A DNA stretch of 64,000 bases from an uncultured Butyricimonas sp. (lineage in GTDB: Bacteria; Bacteroidota; Bacteroidia; Bacteroidales; Marinifilaceae). Positions 51,780 to 61,066 of this stretch are shown here, one piece after another. The position numbers and the translations under genes are program-made. The notes under the pieces are model-generated. The model saw nothing but the letters and a program-made list of their open reading frames with translations. It did not search any database and was not told where the DNA came from. The stretch covers positions 1 to 64,000 of the forward strand of contig CALUHX010000006.1 in NCBI GenBank assembly GCA_944320555.1, written 5' to 3'. Each line of letters begins with the position of its first letter. The stretch's first letter is position 1.

Positions 51780-52568
51780 ATGAGTGGCGGATTATACTCA
51801 ACAGAAAAGAAAGATTTCGATCTCACACTGGATTTGAAAAAAATAAAGCCTTACGGCGACACAATGAACGACGGCAAGACCCAACTGAGTTTCACCCTCC
51901 CCGTGCCCGCGGGCGACGAGGCCATCGAAGCCGCAAAGCAGCTAATGAAAAAAATGGGGTTCGAGAACCCGCTAGTGGTCTACCACAAAGAGTTGACCAA
52001 AGGATTCACCTTTTTCAACTGCTACGGCAGCTGCACGCACACCGTCGACTACTCCGGAATCCACGTGCCCAAGGTGGAAAGCACCAAATGGGACATGAAG
52101 GAGACCGACGACTTCATCCGGGAAAACATCGGGCGGCCCCTGATCGTGGTGGGCGCCAGCACGGGAACCGACGCCCACACCGTCGGCATTGACGCCATCA
52201 TGAACATGAAAGGCTTCGCCGGCCACTACGGCCTGGAGCGCTACGAAATGTTCGAGGCCCACAACCTGGGCAGCCAAGTGCCCAACGAGGAGTTCATCGC
52301 CAAGGCCATCGAACTGAAGGCCGACGCCCTCCTTGTTTCCCAAACGGTGACACAGAAGGACATCCACATCAAAAACCTCCTTGAGCTGGTCGAGATGCTC
52401 GAGGCGGAAGGCTTGCGCGACAAGGTGATTCTTGCCTGCGGCGGCCCCCGCATCACGCACGAGCTGGCCAAGGAACTGGGATACGACGCCGGATTCGGCA
52501 TGAACACCTACGCCGACGACGTGGCCTCATTCATCGCGCAAGAGTTTGTCAGAAGAAAAAATAAATAA
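51780..52568 (+). CDS. kamE: lysine 5,6-aminomutase beta subunit
   Basis: A 262-residue subunit with a short dimerisation domain and a Rossmann-like B12-binding domain. The base-off/His-on motif is GTDAHTVGIDAIM with His133 as cobalt ligand, and Lys144 in NMKGF is the PLP Schiff-base lysine. Both fall at the same residue numbers as I remember for the C. sticklandii enzyme. GLRDKVILACGGPRITHELA (about 214-233) is the second cobalamin-contact block. Together with KamD it forms the complete mutase, so the organism must obtain or make cobalamin. Confidence 0.96.
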   Translation: MSGGLYSTEKKDFDLTLDLKKIKPYGDTMNDGKTQLSFTLPVPAGDEAIEAAKQLMKKMGFENPLVVYHKELTKGFTFFNCYGSCTHTVDYSGIHVPKVESTKWDMKETDDFIRENIGRPLIVVGASTGTDAHTVGIDAIMNMKGFAGHYGLERYEMFEAHNLGSQVPNEEFIAKAIELKADALLVSQTVTQKDIHIKNLLELVEMLEAEGLRDKVILACGGPRITHELAKELGYDAGFGMNTYADDVASFIAQEFVRRKNK

Positions 52569-52586
52569 TCAAAAATCCTAAAGGTT

Positions 52587-53246
52587 ATGGACAAGAATCA
52601 AATCAGAGAAGTCATCGCCAAACGAGTCGCCTTGGAACTCAAGGACGGCGACGTGGTAAACCTCGGCATCGGCTTGCCGACCATGGTACCCAATTACCTG
52701 AAAAGCGACGTTCATGTCATCTTGCAATCAGAAAACGGCCTTCTGGGCATGGGCCCCAAACCGGCCGAGGGCCAAGAGAATCCCGAACTGACCGACGCGG
52801 GAGGCGGGTACATCACCGCCGTCACCGGAGCCTGCAGCTTCGACAGCGCCACGTCTTTCGGCATCATCCGCGGCGGCCATGTGGACGTCACCATTCTGGG
52901 CGCCTTGCAAGTGGACGAGAAAGGAGACCTGGCCAACTGGATCATCCCCGGCAAGAAAGCCCCGGGCATGGGAGGGGCCATGGACCTGTTGGTGGGAGCC
53001 AAGAAAGTAATCCTGGCCATGGAGCACACCGCCAAAGGCAATCCCAAGATTCTCAAGAAATGCACATTGCCCCTCACCGCCGCCGGACAAGTGAACCTCA
53101 TCGTCACGGAAATGGGCGTGATGGAGATTACCCCGAAAGGCATCGTGCTTCGGGAAATCAACCCCGAGTTCACCGTGGAACAAGTGCAAGCGGCCACGGA
53201 AGCGCAACTGATTATCGCCGACGACTTAAAACCCATGCGGCAATAA
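52587..53246 (+). CDS. atoA: butyryl-CoA:acetoacetate CoA-transferase, subunit B
   Basis: A 219-residue beta subunit of a family I CoA-transferase. The catalytic glutamate is in QSENGLLGMGP (Glu49), preceded by VNLGIGLPTMVPNYL (24-38). GACSFDSATSFGIIRGGHVD (about 84-103) is the second family block. It pairs with AtoD encoded at the start of the operon. Division of the two subunits to either end of the pathway genes is unusual, since they are most often adjacent. Last steps of butyrate release depend on it. Confidence 0.93.
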   Translation: MDKNQIREVIAKRVALELKDGDVVNLGIGLPTMVPNYLKSDVHVILQSENGLLGMGPKPAEGQENPELTDAGGGYITAVTGACSFDSATSFGIIRGGHVDVTILGALQVDEKGDLANWIIPGKKAPGMGGAMDLLVGAKKVILAMEHTAKGNPKILKKCTLPLTAAGQVNLIVTEMGVMEITPKGIVLREINPEFTVEQVQAATEAQLIIADDLKPMRQ

Positions 53247-53280
53247 AAACAAACGTGAACCATTAAACAGACATCAAGAC

Positions 53281-54420
53281 ATGGATTTTTCGTTAAGCAA
53301 GCAACAAAACCTATTCCTGCAAATGATACGGGAATTCGCAGAAAAAGAGGTGAAGCCTCTGGCGGCCGAAGTGGACGAATCAGAGAGATTCCCCATCGAG
53401 ACGGTCGAGAAAATGGCCAAACTAGGCATCATGGGCATCCCCTTCCCCACGGAGTACGGCGGGGCCGGGGGCGACAACCAGCTCTACACGATGGCCGTCG
53501 AGGAGCTTTCCCGCGTGTGCGCCACCACAGGCGTGATTGTCTCCGCACACACCTCCCTGTGCTGCGCTCCAATCATGGAAAACGGCACCCCGGAGCAGAA
53601 AGCCAAATACCTGCCCAAATTATGCTCCGGCGAATGGATCGGGGCCTTCGGGCTCACCGAACCTAACGCCGGCACCGACGCCTCCGCCCAACAGACGATG
53701 GCCGTGAAAGAAGGCGACCACTATGTGTTGAACGGCAACAAGATATTCATCACAAACGCCGCCCACGCCCATGTCTACATCATCATGGCGATGACCGACA
53801 AGTCCAAAGGCACGAGGGGCATCTCCGCCTTCATCGTGGAGCGGGACTTCCCCGGCTTCTCCATCGGCAAAAAAGAGAAGAAAATGGGCATCCGCGGCTC
53901 CGCCACCTGCGAGCTAATCATGGAAAACTGCATCGTCCCCGCCGAGAATCTTCTCGGACAGGAAGGCAAGGGCTTCAGCATCGCCATGAAGACCCTCGAC
54001 GGCGGCCGCATCGGAATCGCCTCCCAAGCCCTCGGAATCGCCCAGGGAGCCATGGACGAGACGGTCAAATACGTAAAAGAGCGCAAGCAGTTCGGCAAGG
54101 CCATCGGCCAATTCCAGAACACGCAGTTCCAACTGGCCGACCTGCAGACCCGCATCGAGGCGGCCCGCCTCCTCGTGCGAAAAGCCGCCTACAAGAAAGA
54201 CATGAAACTTCCCTACTCCGCCGACGCCGCCATGGCGAAACTTTTCGCGGCCGAGACGGCCATGGACATGACCACCAAAGCGGTCCAGTTCCACGGCGGA
54301 TACGGATACACCCGGGAATACCCCGTGGAGCGGATGATGCGCGACGCCAAAATCACCGAAATCTACGAGGGAACGTCCGAAGTGCAGAGAATGGTCATCG
54401 CCTCCAATTTATTAAAGTAA
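53281..54420 (+). CDS. bcd: butyryl-CoA dehydrogenase (short-chain acyl-CoA dehydrogenase)
   Basis: A 379-residue flavin acyl-CoA dehydrogenase. LTEPNAGTDASAQQT (about 125-139) is the first family signature, and FITNAAHAHVYII follows. The C-terminal signature runs from QFHGGYGYTREYPVERMMRD (about 337-356), after which EIYEGTSEVQR carries the catalytic Glu (about 366-368). It would reduce crotonyl-CoA from Kal to butyryl-CoA, taking electrons from the EtfAB encoded next. Its place between atoA and etfB supports butyryl-CoA over longer substrates. Confidence 0.93.
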   Translation: MDFSLSKQQNLFLQMIREFAEKEVKPLAAEVDESERFPIETVEKMAKLGIMGIPFPTEYGGAGGDNQLYTMAVEELSRVCATTGVIVSAHTSLCCAPIMENGTPEQKAKYLPKLCSGEWIGAFGLTEPNAGTDASAQQTMAVKEGDHYVLNGNKIFITNAAHAHVYIIMAMTDKSKGTRGISAFIVERDFPGFSIGKKEKKMGIRGSATCELIMENCIVPAENLLGQEGKGFSIAMKTLDGGRIGIASQALGIAQGAMDETVKYVKERKQFGKAIGQFQNTQFQLADLQTRIEAARLLVRKAAYKKDMKLPYSADAAMAKLFAAETAMDMTTKAVQFHGGYGYTREYPVERMMRDAKITEIYEGTSEVQRMVIASNLLK

Positions 54421-54432
54421 AAACGAGTCAAA

Positions 54433-55215
54433 ATGAAGATAGTTGTTTGTATTAAACAAGTTCCGGACACCACAGAAATCAAGCTGGATCCGGTCACAGG
54501 AACCCTTATCAGAGACGGAGTTCCCAGTATCATGAATCCTGACGACAAAGGAGGCCTTGAGTTCGCCCTCCGGCTTAAAGACCAGTATGGAGCCCACGTC
54601 ACCGTAATCACCATGGGGCCCCCGCAAGCGGAAGCCATTCTCCGGGAAGCCTTCGCCATGGGAGTCGACCGCGCCATATTGCTCAGCGACCGCAAATTCG
54701 CCGGAGCCGACACCCTGGCCACCTCCAACACCATCGCCGGCGCGTTGCGCGCGCTGGAATATGACGTAATCATCACCGGACGGCAAGCCATCGACGGGGA
54801 CACCGCCCAAGTGGGTCCCCAAATCGCCGAGCACCTCGACCTGCCGCAAGTGACCTACGTGGAGGATCTCAAATACGACGGCCAAAAGACCTTCACCGTA
54901 AAGAGAACGACGGAAGAAGGCTACCAAATCGTGGAAGTCGACGCTCCTTGCGTGTTCACCGCGCTCGCCTCGGGAGTAAAACCGCGCTACATGTCCGTGC
55001 GGGGAATCGTCGAGGCCTACGACAAAGACATCGAAGTCTGGGGCTTCAACAACATCACCGTCGACGAGAAGAAAATCGGACTGAGCGGCTCTCCCACCCG
55101 CGTGTTCAAATCCTTCACCAAAGGAGCGAAAGCCGCGGGACAAATCTACGAGGTAGACCCCGCCGAGGCCGCCGACATCATCGTCAACAAGTTGAAAGAG
55201 AAATTCATCATTTAA
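54433..55215 (+). CDS. etfB: electron transfer flavoprotein beta subunit
   Basis: A 260-residue EtfB. It begins MKIVVCIKQVPDTTEIKLD, the standard start, and has DVIITGRQAIDGDTAQVGPQ (about 116-135), the nucleotide-binding loop. Its pairing with Bcd and EtfA suggests an NADH-linked, possibly electron-bifurcating, crotonyl-CoA reducing complex. Whether it bifurcates cannot be decided by eye. It starts 12 bases after bcd and precedes etfA by 16. Confidence 0.94.
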   Translation: MKIVVCIKQVPDTTEIKLDPVTGTLIRDGVPSIMNPDDKGGLEFALRLKDQYGAHVTVITMGPPQAEAILREAFAMGVDRAILLSDRKFAGADTLATSNTIAGALRALEYDVIITGRQAIDGDTAQVGPQIAEHLDLPQVTYVEDLKYDGQKTFTVKRTTEEGYQIVEVDAPCVFTALASGVKPRYMSVRGIVEAYDKDIEVWGFNNITVDEKKIGLSGSPTRVFKSFTKGAKAAGQIYEVDPAEAADIIVNKLKEKFII

Positions 55216-55231
55216 CGTTAGAACTATCGAA

Positions 55232-56239
55232 ATGGATAAATCACAATACAAAAACGTCTTTGTCTTCATCGAGCAAAGAGAAGGCGTCATCCAAAACGTG
55301 GCCCTCGAACTGCTGGGCAAAGCCCGGGAACTGGCCGACACCCTGAACGAAAAAGTGTTCGCCATGCTGCTGGGCCACAACCTCACCGACCAGGCGCAGG
55401 AATGCGTCGCCTACGGAGCCGACACCGTACTGCGGGTCGACGCCCCCGAACTGGAGTCCTACACCACGGAGCCGTATGCCCAGGCCATTCACCAAATCGT
55501 CAAGACATACAACCCCAGCATTGTCCTCATCGGGGCCACCACCATCGGCCGCGACTTGGGCCCCCGCCTGTCCGCCCGCATTGAGACTGGACTGACGGCG
55601 GACTGCACCGGATTGGAAATCTCCGACGAGCGCGAGCTGATGATGACCCGTCCCGCATTCGGCGGCAACCTCATGGCCACAATCCTCTGCAAGGAACACC
55701 GCCCGCAAATGTCCACCGTGCGCCCCGGCGTAATGCGCATGGGCAAGCCCGACGCCAACCGCCAGGGCACCATCGAAGACGTGCGTGTCGACTTCGACAA
55801 ATCCAAATTCCGTGTCCGCGTCGTCGAGACCGTGAAGGAGAAGAAAGACATGATTGACATCACCGAGGCCCACATCCTCGTGTCCGGCGGGCGCGGCGTG
55901 GGCAATCCGGAAGGTTTCGACATGCTTCGCGCCATGGCCAAGACCATCGGGGCCGAAGTGTCCGCATCCCGCGCCATGGTGGACGCGGGAGTCCTCGCCC
56001 ACGACCGACAAGTCGGCCAAACGGGAAAGACGGTCCGTCCGGATGTCTACTTCGCCATGGGCATCTCCGGTGCCATCCAACACTTGGCCGGAATGGAGGA
56101 ATCCGAATACATCATCGCCGTCAACAAAGACAAATACGCCCCCATCTTCAACGTGGCGGACCTCGGCATTGTCGGCGACGTGCGCAAGGTCGTGCCCATT
56201 CTCACCGAGAAACTGGCGGCCGCGCGTCAAAAGAAATAA
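55232..56239 (+). CDS. etfA: electron transfer flavoprotein alpha subunit
   Basis: A 335-residue EtfA with an N-terminal domain (1-190) like EtfB and a C-terminal FAD domain. The FAD domain holds ILVSGGRGVGNPEGFDMLRA (about 211-230), GQTGKTVRPDVYFAMGISGA (about 264-283) and VNKDKYAPIFNVADLGIVGD, the classic ETF alpha signature. It binds FAD and docks with the dehydrogenase. It is the last gene of the operon; a hairpin terminator begins about 20 bases later. Confidence 0.95.
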   Translation: MDKSQYKNVFVFIEQREGVIQNVALELLGKARELADTLNEKVFAMLLGHNLTDQAQECVAYGADTVLRVDAPELESYTTEPYAQAIHQIVKTYNPSIVLIGATTIGRDLGPRLSARIETGLTADCTGLEISDERELMMTRPAFGGNLMATILCKEHRPQMSTVRPGVMRMGKPDANRQGTIEDVRVDFDKSKFRVRVVETVKEKKDMIDITEAHILVSGGRGVGNPEGFDMLRAMAKTIGAEVSASRAMVDAGVLAHDRQVGQTGKTVRPDVYFAMGISGAIQHLAGMEESEYIIAVNKDKYAPIFNVADLGIVGDVRKVVPILTEKLAAARQKK

Positions 56240-56260
56240 CTTTATACAAACATCAACTGC

Positions 56261-56297
56261 AAAGGCGGTGTGTCTTCATGGCGCATCGCCTTTTTCA
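56261..56297 (+). terminator. terminator of the lysine fermentation operon
   Basis: Stem AAAGGCGGTG (56261-56270) with CATCGCCTTT (56284-56293), one G-T pair, 13-base loop, then further T residues. Confidence 0.75.
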
Positions 56298-56430
56298 TTC
56301 CGCAGAGTCGGACCACCGTTCCCCGCAAGGACTTCCGCGCGTTTCTTCCCGGACCACAACGCCCCGTCCCCTCCATGAGGCTCCTCTTCCTGCGCTCGTC
56401 CGTCCCGACAAACAAGCGGGAGGGTGCCAA

Positions 56431-56483
56431 AACAGTCAATCACACTCCTCCGGCAACTTCGCCGCCATCTCCCCTATCTAAAT
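56431..56483 (-). repeat. truncated family M repeat
   Basis: AACAGTCAATCACACTCCTC then GGCAACTTCGCCGCCATCTC match the left arm of copy 4, but the element stops at the centre. The rest of the 56298-56537 stretch shows no gene. Confidence 0.5.
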
Positions 56484-56537
56484 GAGTGAGTTACAAAAGC
56501 AATAATATCCAGCCAATTATCATCACCGGCACAACAA

Positions 56538-56722
56538 GGTTGTGTCGAAACGGTCAATTATGCCCCTCCGTCGGCTCCGCCTCCACCTCCCCTATTTTAG
56601 GAGAAGTGGCGCAGAACAATGATATTCAATTGAACAACTTTGCCTCGCAAACTCTTCCCCTAAGGCAGGGGAAGTACCCCGACGAAGGGTGGGGGTATGA
56701 AAACAATATTCTGACACAGCCT
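56538..56722 (-). repeat. MITE-like repeat, family M copy 4
   Basis: A 185-bp element with ends GGTTGTGTCGAAA (56538-56550) and TTCTGACACAGCC (56710-56722), with the CCCCTCCGTCGGCTCCGCC arm on the left and a GGCAGGGGAAGTACCCCGA arm on the right; opposite in orientation to copies 1 and 2. From 56723 to 56902 I see nothing coding on the plus strand and no gene I can name. Confidence 0.75.
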
Positions 56723-56902
56723 CACCCCGAAGAGGGAAGTGAGTATGAATATGCCGTTTCGACTCCCCCCGCATGCCGCCACATGCCCCGCGCTTCGCCG
56801 CTTGTCCGTCCCGATGGAGGAAACTTTCCCCCGCTCCGTGAGAAAAGCCCTCGCCGTCCACCGTCTTTTCCGGCACCGCCCGAGCCACGCCATGCGGCAC
56901 GG

Positions 56903-58132
56903 TCAGAAACCGAACATCGCCGAAGAGTCGGTGATGATGACCACCTGTGCAGAGGGGACACGGAAAAGCCTGCGCTCGGCCTCCGTCACGGGACGGATTT
57001 GGACGATTCGGGATGGGTCGAGGGAGAAATCACGGGTCAGCTCGTTATTCAAGAGGATAGCCGGCTCCTCCAACTTTTCCACATTGACGGTGTACTCCTG
57101 GTTCTTGTACTTGTATTTCAACACGCCGTCGGCGAAACTGACAAACTGTCCCGTCCTCGTCAACGTGTTGATGACCACATAGGAAGTCTTTGGAGTCTCC
57201 GGATCGGACACCATCATCACGTTGGCGATATCTTCCGGAATGCTCTGGTTCGAGGAATCGGCGGAGAGCACCACGCCATCGACCATGTAACGCACGTCCA
57301 CATTCTTGGCGTTCACCTTGATTCGGGTCTTCCCGTTCTCCCGGATCACTTGCAGCCCGTTCGAAAAGGACTCCGCTCCGCCCATGCCGCCGAACATCGA
57401 GTCCATGTCGAACCCCTCCCCCATGCGGTTGAAAAACTCCTCCATGTTCCCGAACATCTCGTCCATGCCGTCAAACATGCCACCGCCCCCGTTGAAGAAA
57501 TCGCGCATGGACATGGAGTCCGGATTAAAGCCAAACCGCTCCTCCAGTTCCTTCCACAAATCCGCCATGCCCTCCCGGGTGAAACCCAAAGCCGAGCGCG
57601 GCTCGCCCGTCACGGGAGCGTTCACGTAAGCCAATTTCTCCAATCCTTTCACGTTCAGCACCCGGGCTATCCTTCCCACCTGGTTCAAATCAATCTTTCC
57701 CTTCACCTCCACCACCGACAATGTCTCCGCGTCCAAACTCCATAACACCAACGCCGCCACCGCTCCGTCCCGCTGCATCACATACAAACGCTCCTGACTG
57801 TACGCGCCCTCGTCGCTCCGCACCAGCGTATACTTCGCCTCATTGTCCAGCACGGGCGACAACCGCTCCCTCACGGACTGGACAGCCCCTTCCTCCGCCT
57901 CCTTCAAACGCACCTGCATCACATTGATTTCCTCCACGTCGCGCAACAACTCCTCGGCGTCCAGCCCCGAGTCGGTGGTCCGATACAAACTATACAGCGA
58001 GGGGGTCAACATCGTGACGGTAATTCCCGCCTTGTTGCGGAAAGCCTTCATCTCCTTTCCGACTTGGGCCTGCGCCCCGCCGGCAAGCGAGAGACACAAA
58101 GCCAAACCTATAAACAAATTCCTTATTTTCAT
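56903..58132 (-). CDS. DUF4252-containing exported protein with Met/Gly-rich insert
   Basis: A 409-residue protein with a Sec signal peptide (about 1-22, ending GGAQAQ). The first half (about 25-190) looks like DUF4252, with a VMQVRLKEAE..VRERLSPVL-type helix and VVEVKGKIDLNQVGRIARVL strands. Residues about 203-253 are an odd low-complexity stretch rich in Met, Gly, Phe and Asp (ten Met in 51). A second beta-rich part (about 258-409) ends SAQVVIITDSSAMFGF. The start at 58132 gives a proper signal peptide; the frame is open for a further 1.3 kb upstream but only as the shadow of waaA. Function unknown. Confidence 0.72.
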   Translation of the reverse strand: MKIRNLFIGLALCLSLAGGAQAQVGKEMKAFRNKAGITVTMLTPSLYSLYRTTDSGLDAEELLRDVEEINVMQVRLKEAEEGAVQSVRERLSPVLDNEAKYTLVRSDEGAYSQERLYVMQRDGAVAALVLWSLDAETLSVVEVKGKIDLNQVGRIARVLNVKGLEKLAYVNAPVTGEPRSALGFTREGMADLWKELEERFGFNPDSMSMRDFFNGGGGMFDGMDEMFGNMEEFFNRMGEGFDMDSMFGGMGGAESFSNGLQVIRENGKTRIKVNAKNVDVRYMVDGVVLSADSSNQSIPEDIANVMMVSDPETPKTSYVVINTLTRTGQFVSFADGVLKYKYKNQEYTVNVEKLEEPAILLNNELTRDFSLDPSRIVQIRPVTEAERRLFRVPSAQVVIITDSSAMFGF

Positions 58133-58291
58133 AACGCTTGATTTTAATTTCCCGAGTAAAATTAATACAAATCCAACGCCATTGCGCTCATCCTTAACGT
58201 TATTTACCATTGCCCGAGGGGATTTATGAATACTTTCACAGAAAATCTTTACCTTCGCGACTGTTTTATGAATCCTTTGACACACGACATT

Positions 58292-59515
58292 ATGACACTC
58301 TACGACATCGCCATCTGCGCCTACGGCCTCGCCATCCGGCTCGCCTCCCCCTTCAACAAAAAAGCCGCCCTGTGGGTAAAGGGACGGCGTTCCATCTGGA
58401 AACGCCTCGCCGCCGTCGAACGCGGGAACGGCCGCCTGGTGTGGTTCCACGCGGCCTCGCTCGGCGAGTTCGAGCAAGGCCGTCCGGTCATGGAACGCCT
58501 GCGGGAAATCGAACCCCACACCCGCATCCTGCTCACCTTCTTCTCCCCCTCCGGCTATGAAATCCGGAAGAACTACCCAGGGGCGGATTACATCTGCTAC
58601 CTTCCCCTCGACACCGCGGCCAACGCCCGGCGCCTCCTCGACATTTTCCGTCCCGACGCCGCCGTGTTCGTCAAATACGAGTTCTGGTACCACTACCTCC
58701 GGGAACTTCACGCCCGCCAAATCCCCACCTACCTCATTTCCGCCATCTTCCGCCCCTCGCAGCCGTTCTTCAAACGCTGGGGAGGATTCCATCGCAAGAT
58801 GCTGGGCTTCTTCACCCGCCTCTACGTCCAGGACGAGACCTCCCTGCGCCTGCTGGCCGGCATCGGCATCGACCGGGTGCAGCAGGCCGGGGACACGCGC
58901 TTCGACCGCGTGGCGCAAATCGCCAAGGCCGCCCGGGACATTCCCCCCGTGGAAAAATTCTGCCAAGGCCGCCCCGCCGTGGTGTGCGGCAGCACGTGGC
59001 CCGCCGACGAGGACATCATCACGGCTTACGTCAACGCCCACCCCGACACCAGGAAATGGATTATCGTCCCCCACGAGATAGGAGAAAACCATATCCGGGA
59101 AATCCTCGCCAAATGCCGCGTGCCCGCGGTCCGCTACACTGACCCGCAAGCCGACCTCCCAGCCGCCCGGGTGCTGGTCATCGACCGCGTCGGATTCCTC
59201 TCCTCCGTCTACCGCTACGGCGACATCGCCTACGTCGGCGGCGGATTCGGCAAGGGCATCCACAACACGCTGGAGGCCGCCGTGTACGGCACACCGGTCA
59301 TCTTCGGCCCCCGCCACGAGAAATTCAAAGAGGCCCTCGACCTGCTCCATTGCGGAGGAGCGTTCACCATCAAAAACAAAGAGGAGTTTTCCTCCCTCGT
59401 CGACTCGTTGCTCGAGAATCCTACCATCGCCCACACAGCAGGCCAAAATGCGCTAGCCTACGTTCATCACCAATTAGGAGCCACGGAGGCCATTATCCGC
59501 CAACTGGTGGATTAG
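58292..59515 (+). CDS. waaA: 3-deoxy-D-manno-octulosonic acid (Kdo) transferase
   Basis: A 407-residue GT-B glycosyltransferase that adds Kdo to lipid IVA at the inner membrane. A membrane anchor precedes VWFHAASLGEFEQGRPVMER, with the catalytic Glu in LGEFEQ. FVKYEFWYHYLREL and the C-terminal GGGFGKGIHNTLEAAVYGTP block (CMP-Kdo binding) are WaaA signatures. ATGs at 58226 and 58268 are in frame, but a near-consensus -7 element TACCTTCG at 58251-58258 would put transcription start past both, so I prefer 58292. A single waaA suggests the usual Bacteroides lipid A core. Confidence 0.92.
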   Translation: MTLYDIAICAYGLAIRLASPFNKKAALWVKGRRSIWKRLAAVERGNGRLVWFHAASLGEFEQGRPVMERLREIEPHTRILLTFFSPSGYEIRKNYPGADYICYLPLDTAANARRLLDIFRPDAAVFVKYEFWYHYLRELHARQIPTYLISAIFRPSQPFFKRWGGFHRKMLGFFTRLYVQDETSLRLLAGIGIDRVQQAGDTRFDRVAQIAKAARDIPPVEKFCQGRPAVVCGSTWPADEDIITAYVNAHPDTRKWIIVPHEIGENHIREILAKCRVPAVRYTDPQADLPAARVLVIDRVGFLSSVYRYGDIAYVGGGFGKGIHNTLEAAVYGTPVIFGPRHEKFKEALDLLHCGGAFTIKNKEEFSSLVDSLLENPTIAHTAGQNALAYVHHQLGATEAIIRQLVD

Positions 59516-59542
59516 ACGCGGCCACCCCTCCCTCAAGCACGG

Positions 59543-59579
59543 AAAAAGCCGGACGACCGCCCTGTCGTCCGGCTTTTTT
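59543..59579. terminator. bidirectional terminator between waaA and the peptidase gene
   Basis: Stem AAAAAGCCGGACGAC (59543-59557) with GTCGTCCGGCTTTTT (59564-59578), 6-base loop; serves the two convergent genes. Confidence 0.88.
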
Positions 59580-59611
59580 CTCCGCCCTTCCGGGCCTGCT
59601 TCCTTGTCCGG

Positions 59612-60973
59612 TCAATACACCGCCTCCTCCGTGTCCTCCTCCGCGGGAATATCGTAAATCCATTCCTTCAGCGTCTCGATGATGACATCCCGCGTCATTC
59701 CCTCGAAACTGTTGATGCGCGTCAAGTGACACCCGTCGGCCTTCATATATTTCTCGCATTTCGTGTTGCCGCCCAATTCCGCGGCCGTGGCCGTCCACGG
59801 GTCTATGCCCCCGTATATGAACAATATCCGCGACGCGTCCGTCTGCAACCATTGCCCGATGGCCGCCAACTGCTCCGCGTTGAACCCCACGTTCTCATAT
59901 CCCTTGGGCAGCGCGTACCGGAACGTGATTTGCTTCTTTATCTTCGGGAAATACTTCTTGAACGGCCTCACATTGTAGGCGTACATGCCCGTCTCCGTCA
60001 AAGCCGCGTAATAAAACGCCTGCAGATTCTCAATCGACTTGTCGCTGAAAAAATCCGGCGGAGACACCCTCACCAGATACTGGAACCACTCCTCTATCGT
60101 GTCCACCCCCTCTTCCGGCATGTCGTTTATGTCGTTGCCCCATTGCCAGAACGAGAAGGGGAACTCCAGAATCACCATCTTCAAAGCCATCTCCAGTCCT
60201 CCCGCGCGCTCGAAGGTGTACCCGTTTTTCTCGGCCAGGGCGTTGAACAAAGGCTGCAAATCGGCCAGCCGTTCAAAGCACCGCTTCTGGAAATCGAATA
60301 TCTGCCATTTCTGCTCCATGCCGCCCTCTCCCAGCAAATCCTTGCTCTCCGGCGTGTTGCCCAGCTTGTCCAGGAACTTCTCCAGCCTCGGGTCTATGTA
60401 TTCCAAATTGATGGGAGCCACATAGGGCACGCTCACCTCCACGTCCTCCGGGAAGAAATAACGGTGATACACCACCGTCTGCCCTCCCTTGCTGATGCCT
60501 GTGGAAATCCACCTCGTCCCCGGGTACACTTTCTCCCGCAGGGCCTGAATGATGCGGTGCTGGTCCGTGGCGGCGTTCTTCAGCGTCAGGCACTCCCACG
60601 GGGTCGCCCCCTCCGGCCTGCTGTCGTTGAAAAAACGGTGCTCCACCACCACCTGGTTCGTGTTAAAAAGCGCGGTCAGCTCTCCCGCCTGCTCGGAATG
60701 AATCCCATACCCCTCCAGTTCCGCCACCACGGGAGCCGCGAAATCCCGATGGCCCAGCAGCACCCGCTGGCGGAACGTCCCCCTCGACGCGTCGCCGTGC
60801 TCCACGGGCTGCTCGAACCAAAACTCGTAATACTCCGCAAATCCCTCCACGTTCATTTCCTTTATGCCGGAGACTTCCTTTATTTGCCTCAACCTTGTCA
60901 GCAACTCAGAATCAGCCCGTGACGACCCCACCGCCACGAACAATGCGATAAACAATGACAATAAATACCTCAT
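59612..60973 (-). CDS. exported serine peptidase, S28/S37-like (clan SC)
   Basis: A 453-residue alpha/beta-hydrolase peptidase. A signal peptide (about 1-20) is followed by EFWFEQPVEHGDASRGTFRQ, FNTNQVVVEHRFFNDSRPEG and the nucleophile elbow TGISKGGQTVVYHRYF (Ser in GISKGG, about 163). An acid-bearing IYGGIDPWTATA and a late His in KADGCHLTRI complete the triad. It resembles the tripeptidyl aminopeptidase-type enzymes of Bacteroidetes, trimming peptides in the periplasm or at the surface. I chose ATG 60973 as the start of the signal peptide; the frame is open to 61030. Confidence 0.83.
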   Translation of the reverse strand: MRYLLSLFIALFVAVGSSRADSELLTRLRQIKEVSGIKEMNVEGFAEYYEFWFEQPVEHGDASRGTFRQRVLLGHRDFAAPVVAELEGYGIHSEQAGELTALFNTNQVVVEHRFFNDSRPEGATPWECLTLKNAATDQHRIIQALREKVYPGTRWISTGISKGGQTVVYHRYFFPEDVEVSVPYVAPINLEYIDPRLEKFLDKLGNTPESKDLLGEGGMEQKWQIFDFQKRCFERLADLQPLFNALAEKNGYTFERAGGLEMALKMVILEFPFSFWQWGNDINDMPEEGVDTIEEWFQYLVRVSPPDFFSDKSIENLQAFYYAALTETGMYAYNVRPFKKYFPKIKKQITFRYALPKGYENVGFNAEQLAAIGQWLQTDASRILFIYGGIDPWTATAAELGGNTKCEKYMKADGCHLTRINSFEGMTRDVIIETLKEWIYDIPAEEDTEEAVY

Positions 60974-61066
60974 AATATCAAACATAAATTTCCGCCCGCA
61001 AGTTACGAAAAATATCAATAACACCAACAATTCCCTATCTTCGCGGGCGGAAATGAACGGACAGAG

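Noticed and set aside
58133..59446. N-terminal extension of the DUF4252 protein to 847 residues
   Set aside because: The extra part is antisense to waaA and has no fold-like pattern; a proper signal peptide starts at 58132.
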